From positions 62,001 to 126,000 of the forward strand of contig NZ_JRKJ01000006.1 of NCBI RefSeq assembly GCF_000770795.1: a stretch of 64,000 nt of DNA, in the 5' to 3' direction. The position numbers and the translations under genes are program-made. Under the pieces are notes generated by a model. It searched no databases, was not told the origin of the DNA, and saw nothing but the letters and a program-made list of their open reading frames with translations. Shown in pieces: positions 59,480-64,000 of the stretch; the first letter of the stretch is position 1, and the number at the start of each line of letters is the position of its first letter. Source of the stretch: Lysobacter dokdonensis DS-58. GTDB taxonomy: Bacteria > Pseudomonadota > Gammaproteobacteria > Xanthomonadales > Xanthomonadaceae.

Positions 59480-60580
59480 TCATTTCCCGTCGCGGTACGT
59501 GGCGCGCAGCAGTTCGTGGAAATGGTGCACGGCGTTCTCGCGCAACGGATTCAGGCGGCCGGCGACGTAGGAGCCCGACGACAACCCGCGCTGGACGTCC
59601 TCGCAGATGGTCAGGTCTTCGACCTGGACTTCGTCGCTGAAGCTCAGGTCCGCCGCGCGGCGCGCGATGCCCTGCGCGCTGTCGTCCATCGCGTAGTAGA
59701 AATCGAATTCGACGCGACACTTGTCCACGCCCAGCGGGATCACGCGATTGGTCTGCAGGCGGCCGGGCACGATGTTGAGCATCGTGTTGGGCCACATCCA
59801 GTAATACAGCGCATCGCCGTTGCCGTAGAGCTCGTCGCCGCTTTCCAGCGGACTCCACTGGAACGAATACCAGCGCGCGGTCTGCGTGACGTAGCTGCGG
59901 TAGTCGAGCAACTTGTTGAGGCCGGGGTGCACGTGGGGGACGTGGTAGCCCTCCAGGTAATTGTCGATGTAGACCTTCCAGTTGCACCCGACGTCGTACG
60001 CCACGCGATGATGGTGGCCGTAGTGTTCGAGCCCGCGATCGTCGCCGATGCGCGCATCGATGCCGTCGACGAACGCATCGAAGTCCGGCGCGCGCGCCGC
60101 ATCCACGCACGCGAACACCAGCCCCTGCCACACGCGCACCGCAAGTTGCGGCAACTTGATGTCGGAGACGTTGAAGTCCGGCGCATCGCCCATTTCCGGC
60201 GCCGAACGCAACGTGCCGTCGAGCGTGTACGTCCAGCCGTGGTAGCGGCAGCGCAATGCCTTCGCACCCAGGCCGTCGCATTGCGCGAGCGGACCCGCGC
60301 GATGCCGGCACACGTTGTGGAATACGCGGATCACGCCGTCGGCGCCGCGCACGGCGACGACCGGCAAACCGGCGAAGTTGCCGATCGCGTGATCGCCGGT
60401 GTTGCGCAACTGACACACGTGCGCGATCAGCTGCCAGCCGCGGTCGAAGATCAATGCGCGGTCGACGGCGACATACGCCGGATCGGCATAGAAGCGCGCG
60501 GGCAGGGCGGTGGCGTGGTCGAGCGGCTGCGGGGCGAGATCGGCCGGCGGGGGCGGGGCCTGGAGCGTGGTCTTGTCCAT
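59480..60580 (-). CDS. Rieske-type aromatic-ring-hydroxylating/monooxygenase alpha subunit
   Basis: 366 aa from the ATG at 60580. The Rieske centre is C91-x-H93, then 17 residues, then C111-x2-H114 (CRHRAGPLAQ then CRYHGW). The catalytic iron site is N207/E210-H213-x4-H218 in DNYLEGYHVPHVHPGL. The arrangement matches single-component-type oxygenases such as choline monooxygenase or carnitine/glycine-betaine oxygenases. No ferredoxin reductase or ferredoxin gene is adjacent, so its electron donor lies elsewhere. It diverges from the Pcm-esterase fusion with 92 bp between starts. Substrate unknown. Confidence 0.92.
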   Translation of the reverse strand: MDKTTLQAPPPPADLAPQPLDHATALPARFYADPAYVAVDRALIFDRGWQLIAHVCQLRNTGDHAIGNFAGLPVVAVRGADGVIRVFHNVCRHRAGPLAQCDGLGAKALRCRYHGWTYTLDGTLRSAPEMGDAPDFNVSDIKLPQLAVRVWQGLVFACVDAARAPDFDAFVDGIDARIGDDRGLEHYGHHHRVAYDVGCNWKVYIDNYLEGYHVPHVHPGLNKLLDYRSYVTQTARWYSFQWSPLESGDELYGNGDALYYWMWPNTMLNIVPGRLQTNRVIPLGVDKCRVEFDFYYAMDDSAQGIARRAADLSFSDEVQVEDLTICEDVQRGLSSGSYVAGRLNPLRENAVHHFHELLRATYRDGK

Positions 60581-60672
60581 CCAGCGAGGATACGCCGGCG
60601 GATGGGGCGGGTCACGCCGCTTCGACCCTGCGTTCGTTAGGTTGTCGTGGACTGCGAACTGCGTGTGAGCGC

Positions 60673-62700
60673 ATGCCCGATTTCGGCTTCCAACGCGACT
60701 CCATGGTGCGCCACCAGATCGCTGCGCGCGGCATCGACGACGCCGGCCTGCTCGACGCGATGCGCACGGTTCCGCGCGAGCGGTTCGTCGACGATTCGAT
60801 GCGCGATTACGCCTACGAAGACGGCCCGTTGCCCATCGCGGCGGGGCAGACGATTTCGCAGCCCTACATCGTCGCGCGGATGATCGAGATCGCGCGTGTC
60901 GCTCCCGGGGATCGCGTTTTGGAAATCGGCGCGGGATCCGGTTATGCGGCGGCGGTGATGGCGCAGATCGCGGCGCGCGTCTACACGATCGAGCGCCACG
61001 CGCAATTGACCGCCCTGGCGCGCGGCCGGTTCGACTCACTGCACTACGGCAACATCGAAGTGCGCACCGGCGATGGCACGCGCGGATGGCCGGAAGTGGC
61101 GCCGTTCGACGCGATCCTCGCCGCGGCCGGCGGCCCCGACGTCCCCGAAGTGCTGAAGCAGCAACTTGCGATCGGCGGGCGCCTGGTGATGCCCGTGGGA
61201 CGCACGTTGCATCACCAGCGGTTGGTGCGCGTGATCCGGACGGGCGAGTTCCGCTTCGAGCAGCAGGACTTCGACGATGTCGCGTTCGTGCCGCTGATCG
61301 GCACCTACGGATGGGCCGAGGATGGATCGCGGCCGATGCCGACGCCGCGCGACCGCGACGACGCGCCCGTGACGACCTTGCCGAAAAAGATCGCGAAGGC
61401 CGCCGAGCCGTTGCCGAACCTCGACGATCCTGCGTTCGGCGCGCTGTTCGACCGCTTCGCGGATGCGCGGGTCGTGCTGCTCGGCGAAGCGAGTCATGGC
61501 ACGTCGGAGTTCTACCGCGCGCGTGCGGCGATCACGCGGCGGCTGGTCGAGCATCACGGGTTCCGCATCGTCGCGGCCGAAGCCGATTGGCCCGACATGG
61601 CTACGCTGGACCGTTACGTGCGGCATCGCCCGCCGCGCGAGAACGCGGAGAAGCCGTTCCAGCGCTTCCCGACGTGGATGTGGCGCAATCGCGAATTCGA
61701 ATCCGTGGTGCAATGGTTGCATCGCTTCAACGCCGATCGTGCGATGGGCGACCGCGCGGGGTTGTTCGGCCTGGACCTGTACAGCATGGGCGCCTCCATG
61801 CGCGCGGTGATCGATTACCTCGACGACGTCGACCCCGACGCCGCGCACGCGGCCCGCGAGCGCTACGCCTGCCTCACGCCGTGGACCCGCGACCCAGCCG
61901 AATACGGGCGCATGTCCGTGCGCGCGGGGCACGCGCTGTGCGAGCCGGCGGTGATGAAGACGCTGATGGCGCTGCTCGACAAGCACCGGGAGTACATCGC
62001 CGACGACGGGCCGGGCGAGGCGACCGAATGGTTCGACGCCACGCAGAACGCGCGCCTGGTGCGCAACGCGGAGAAGTACTACCGCACGATGTACGAAGGC
62101 GCCGCGCAATCCTGGAACCAGCGCGACCAGCACATGTTCGACACGCTGCAGCAATTGCTCGATGCGGGCGGGCCGCAATCGCGCGCGGTGGTGTGGGCGC
62201 ACAACTCGCACATCGGCGATGCGCGGTTCACCGAAATGGGCATGCGGGGCGAGTTCAACCTCGGGCAGTTGTGCAAGAAGCGCTGGGGCAGCGCGGCGTC
62301 GACGATCGGGTTCGGCACGCATACCGGCACCGTGGCGGCCGCTTCGGATTGGGACGCGCCCATGCAGGTCATGAGCGTGCGCCCGTCGCTCGCCGACAGC
62401 TATGAGGCACAGTGCCACGACTCGGTGCGCGAGGGCGCGCGTGTGCTGCGTTTCCTCCTCGACTTGCGCGAGGGCGTGCATGGCCCGCTGCGCGAGGCAC
62501 TCGACAAGCCGCGGCTGGAGCGTTTCATCGGCGTGGTTTACCGGCCCGAGACCGAGCGTTTCAGCCACTACGCGCAGGCGGTGTTGCCGGCACAGTTCGA
62601 CGCCTGGGTGTGGTTCGACGAAACGCGCGCTGTGCGCCCATTGGGCGCCGACCGGCATGCGACGGACGCCGTGCCGGAGACATACCCCTTCGGCCTGTAG
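60673..62700 (+). CDS. Pcm-erythromycin esterase fusion protein
   Basis: 675 aa from the ATG at 60673. Residues about 1-220 are a protein-L-isoaspartate methyltransferase: MRTVPRERFVDDSMRDYAYEDG, the catalytic GQTISQPY, and SAM motif VLEIGAGSGYAAAVMA. A charged linker (PTPRDRDDAPVTTLPKKIAKA split) leads to an erythromycin-esterase (EreA/EreB-like) domain from about 250 to the end: VVLLGEASHGTSEFYRARAA with the key His, RIVAAEADWPD, WAHNSHIGDARFTEMG, and a C-terminal RPETERFSHY. Known Ere enzymes open macrolide lactones, but most domain homologues have no proven role. It has no signal peptide, so both activities would be cytoplasmic. There is a stand-alone pcm at 20201. Confidence 0.9.
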   Translation: MPDFGFQRDSMVRHQIAARGIDDAGLLDAMRTVPRERFVDDSMRDYAYEDGPLPIAAGQTISQPYIVARMIEIARVAPGDRVLEIGAGSGYAAAVMAQIAARVYTIERHAQLTALARGRFDSLHYGNIEVRTGDGTRGWPEVAPFDAILAAAGGPDVPEVLKQQLAIGGRLVMPVGRTLHHQRLVRVIRTGEFRFEQQDFDDVAFVPLIGTYGWAEDGSRPMPTPRDRDDAPVTTLPKKIAKAAEPLPNLDDPAFGALFDRFADARVVLLGEASHGTSEFYRARAAITRRLVEHHGFRIVAAEADWPDMATLDRYVRHRPPRENAEKPFQRFPTWMWRNREFESVVQWLHRFNADRAMGDRAGLFGLDLYSMGASMRAVIDYLDDVDPDAAHAARERYACLTPWTRDPAEYGRMSVRAGHALCEPAVMKTLMALLDKHREYIADDGPGEATEWFDATQNARLVRNAEKYYRTMYEGAAQSWNQRDQHMFDTLQQLLDAGGPQSRAVVWAHNSHIGDARFTEMGMRGEFNLGQLCKKRWGSAASTIGFGTHTGTVAAASDWDAPMQVMSVRPSLADSYEAQCHDSVREGARVLRFLLDLREGVHGPLREALDKPRLERFIGVVYRPETERFSHYAQAVLPAQFDAWVWFDETRAVRPLGADRHATDAVPETYPFGL

Positions 62701-62780
62701 CGCGCGCATGACGGGACGACGGCCGCTTTGCTAGCCTGCCGTTCCTCGCGCCCGCCCGGCGCCCGACCCAGGACCGCCCC

Positions 62781-64000
62781 GTGAAGCCACGCCACCTCCT
62801 GCTCGCCGTCGCCGTGTCCGCCGGCGTGCTCGCGCTCGCCGGCTGCAAGAAGCCCGCCGAGCCCGCACCGACCCATACCGGCGTGGTGAGCCCGGCGCCG
62901 GAAGGGGAGACCGCCGACCAGTTCGTCGCGCGCGTCAACGCGGAGATGAAAAAGAACTACGCGGAGCTGTCGGCCGCGCAGTGGCTGTCGCAGACCGACA
63001 TCACCGTCGACAGCGAGCTGGTGGCATCCAAGGCCGAGGAGCGCAACCTCACGCGCCTGTTGGGCTGGATCGAACAATCGCGCAAGTACGAAGGCCAGCA
63101 ACTCTCGCCGCAGACCGCGCGCGCGATCCAGTTGCTGAAGCTGCAGGCCGACCTGCCCCCGCCGAAGGATCCGGCGCAACTCGAAGCGCTGACGAAAGTC
63201 GCGACGAAGATGGAAGGCATGTACGGCAAGGGCACGTACTGCAAGACCACCGGAACGTCGAAGTCGTGCCGCAACCTGGGCGAGCTGGAGGACGTGCTGC
63301 GCAGCAGCCGCGATTACGACGAACAACTCGACGCATGGCAGGGCTGGCACACCGTCGCGCAGCCGATCAAGGCCGACTACGTCAAGTTCGTCGAGCTGTC
63401 GAACATCGGCGCGCGCGACATGGGGTACGCCGACACCGGCGAGCTGTGGCGTTCGGGTTACGACATGACGCCCGCGCAATTCGCGGCCGACACCGATCGC
63501 CTTTGGGGCCAGGTCAAGCCGTTGTACGACCAGTTGCATTGCTACGCGCGCACGCAGCTCGACGCGAAGTACGGCGAGCGCGGCGAAGTCGCCGGCGGCA
63601 TGCTGCCCGCGCACCTGATGGGCAACATGTGGCAGCAGGATTGGAGCAACCTGTGGGACATCCTGCAGCCGTATCCCGACGGCGGCGACCTCAACGTCAC
63701 GGCGAACCTGCAGGAAATGGCGACGCAGGATTACAACCTCGCGCTCGCGCAGCACAACGGTTCCCCGACCGCCGAGCAGCTCGCCGACATGCGCTACACC
63801 GGGCAGCTCGCCACGGCCAAGCACATGACCGAGCGCGCGGAGGATTTCTACGACTCGCTCGGCATGCCGAAGTTGCCGGCGACGTACTGGGAGCGCTCGC
63901 AGTTCATCAAGCCGCGCGATCGCGATGTCGTGTGCCATGCGAGTGCGTGGCCGATGGACATGGCCGACGATGTGCGCACGAAGATGTGCATCAAGCCGAA
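62781..64000 (+). CDS. M2 (ACE-like) peptidyl-dipeptidase lipoprotein, 3' truncated by window
   Basis: About 406 codons from a GTG at 62781 (AGGA about 9 nt upstream) to the window edge. KPRHLLLAVAVSAGVLALAGC is a lipoprotein signal with the lipobox LAGC. The sequence matches bacterial angiotensin-converting-enzyme homologues: AEERNLTRLLGWIEQSRKYE, MEGMYGKGTYC, ELSNIGARDMGYADTGELW, HLMGNMWQQDWSNLWDI and SQFIKPRDRDVVCHASAW. The HExxH zinc motif should come shortly after base 64000, so catalysis cannot be checked. It would release C-terminal dipeptides in the periplasm. Confidence 0.9.
   Translation, partial: MKPRHLLLAVAVSAGVLALAGCKKPAEPAPTHTGVVSPAPEGETADQFVARVNAEMKKNYAELSAAQWLSQTDITVDSELVASKAEERNLTRLLGWIEQSRKYEGQQLSPQTARAIQLLKLQADLPPPKDPAQLEALTKVATKMEGMYGKGTYCKTTGTSKSCRNLGELEDVLRSSRDYDEQLDAWQGWHTVAQPIKADYVKFVELSNIGARDMGYADTGELWRSGYDMTPAQFAADTDRLWGQVKPLYDQLHCYARTQLDAKYGERGEVAGGMLPAHLMGNMWQQDWSNLWDILQPYPDGGDLNVTANLQEMATQDYNLALAQHNGSPTAEQLADMRYTGQLATAKHMTERAEDFYDSLGMPKLPATYWERSQFIKPRDRDVVCHASAWPMDMADDVRTKMCIKP

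Overview
The window is chromosomal DNA from a high-GC gammaproteobacterium, most likely a Lysobacter-like member of the Xanthomonadaceae (Lysobacteraceae). This rests on strong G/C preference at codon third positions, the dense housekeeping order pyrG-kdsA-eno-ftsB-ispD-ispF-truD / surE-pcm-yqaA-nlpD / yhbY, rlmE-ftsH-folP / miaA-hfq-hflX-hflK-hflC-purA, and many secreted peptidases, TonB and RND components. The species assignment is inference. No rRNA, tRNA, CRISPR array, prophage or insertion sequence was seen. No gene-free stretch exceeds 300 bp; the longest gaps are about 175-200 bp (5372-5568, 35551-35736, 11663-11836).

Region 1 (1-11.7 kb) mixes cell-envelope and amino-acid genes. It holds two tandem NlpC/P60 hydrolases (-), slyD (+), a DUF418 membrane protein (+), an M4 neutral protease (-), a DadA-like FAD oxidoreductase followed by an N-formylglutamate deformylase (+), an S9 oligopeptidase (-) and parE (-). 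Perfect inverted repeats sit between the convergent pairs.

Region 2 (11.8-25.6 kb) is the conserved core. An Ala/Gly-rich exported protein ends in a strong terminator. It is followed by pyrG, kdsA (metal-dependent type by its residues), eno, ftsB, ispD, ispF and truD, mostly with 4-bp start/stop overlaps. After an Smr protein (-) come surE-pcm-yqaA-nlpD; nlpD is not followed by rpoS. Then come yhbY with an Mth938-like gene (-), and rlmE-ftsH (+).

Region 3 (25.7-34.6 kb) lies between the ftsH/folP module and the miaA-hfq-hfl module. It holds a membrane-anchored TPR protein, folP, a TPR-sulfotransferase, a TonB-dependent receptor and a PutP symporter. FtsH and its partners HflK/HflC are therefore encoded within 15 kb of each other.

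Region 4 (34.6-44.8 kb) runs miaA-hfq-hflX-hflK-hflC-purA, then a DAO-type oxidoreductase and a UvrA paralogue that lacks the UvrB-binding domain.

Region 5 (44.9-64 kb) is accessory. It contains an M1 aminopeptidase, a YjaB-like acetyltransferase overlapping an MscS-type channel, and a large STAND-type regulator with a C-terminal BTAD. That regulator is followed by a tiny conserved-looking ORF and an RND adaptor/pump pair. Next are a Bcr/CflA exporter with a small exported Cys/Glu protein, a Rieske oxygenase, a divergent Pcm-erythromycin-esterase fusion, and the start of an M2 (ACE-like) peptidyl-dipeptidase lipoprotein that runs off the window.

The most unusual items are the Pcm-esterase fusion, the truncated-architecture UvrA, the STAND/BTAD-microprotein-RND set and the TPR-sulfotransferase/TonB pair with its possible leader mini-ORF.
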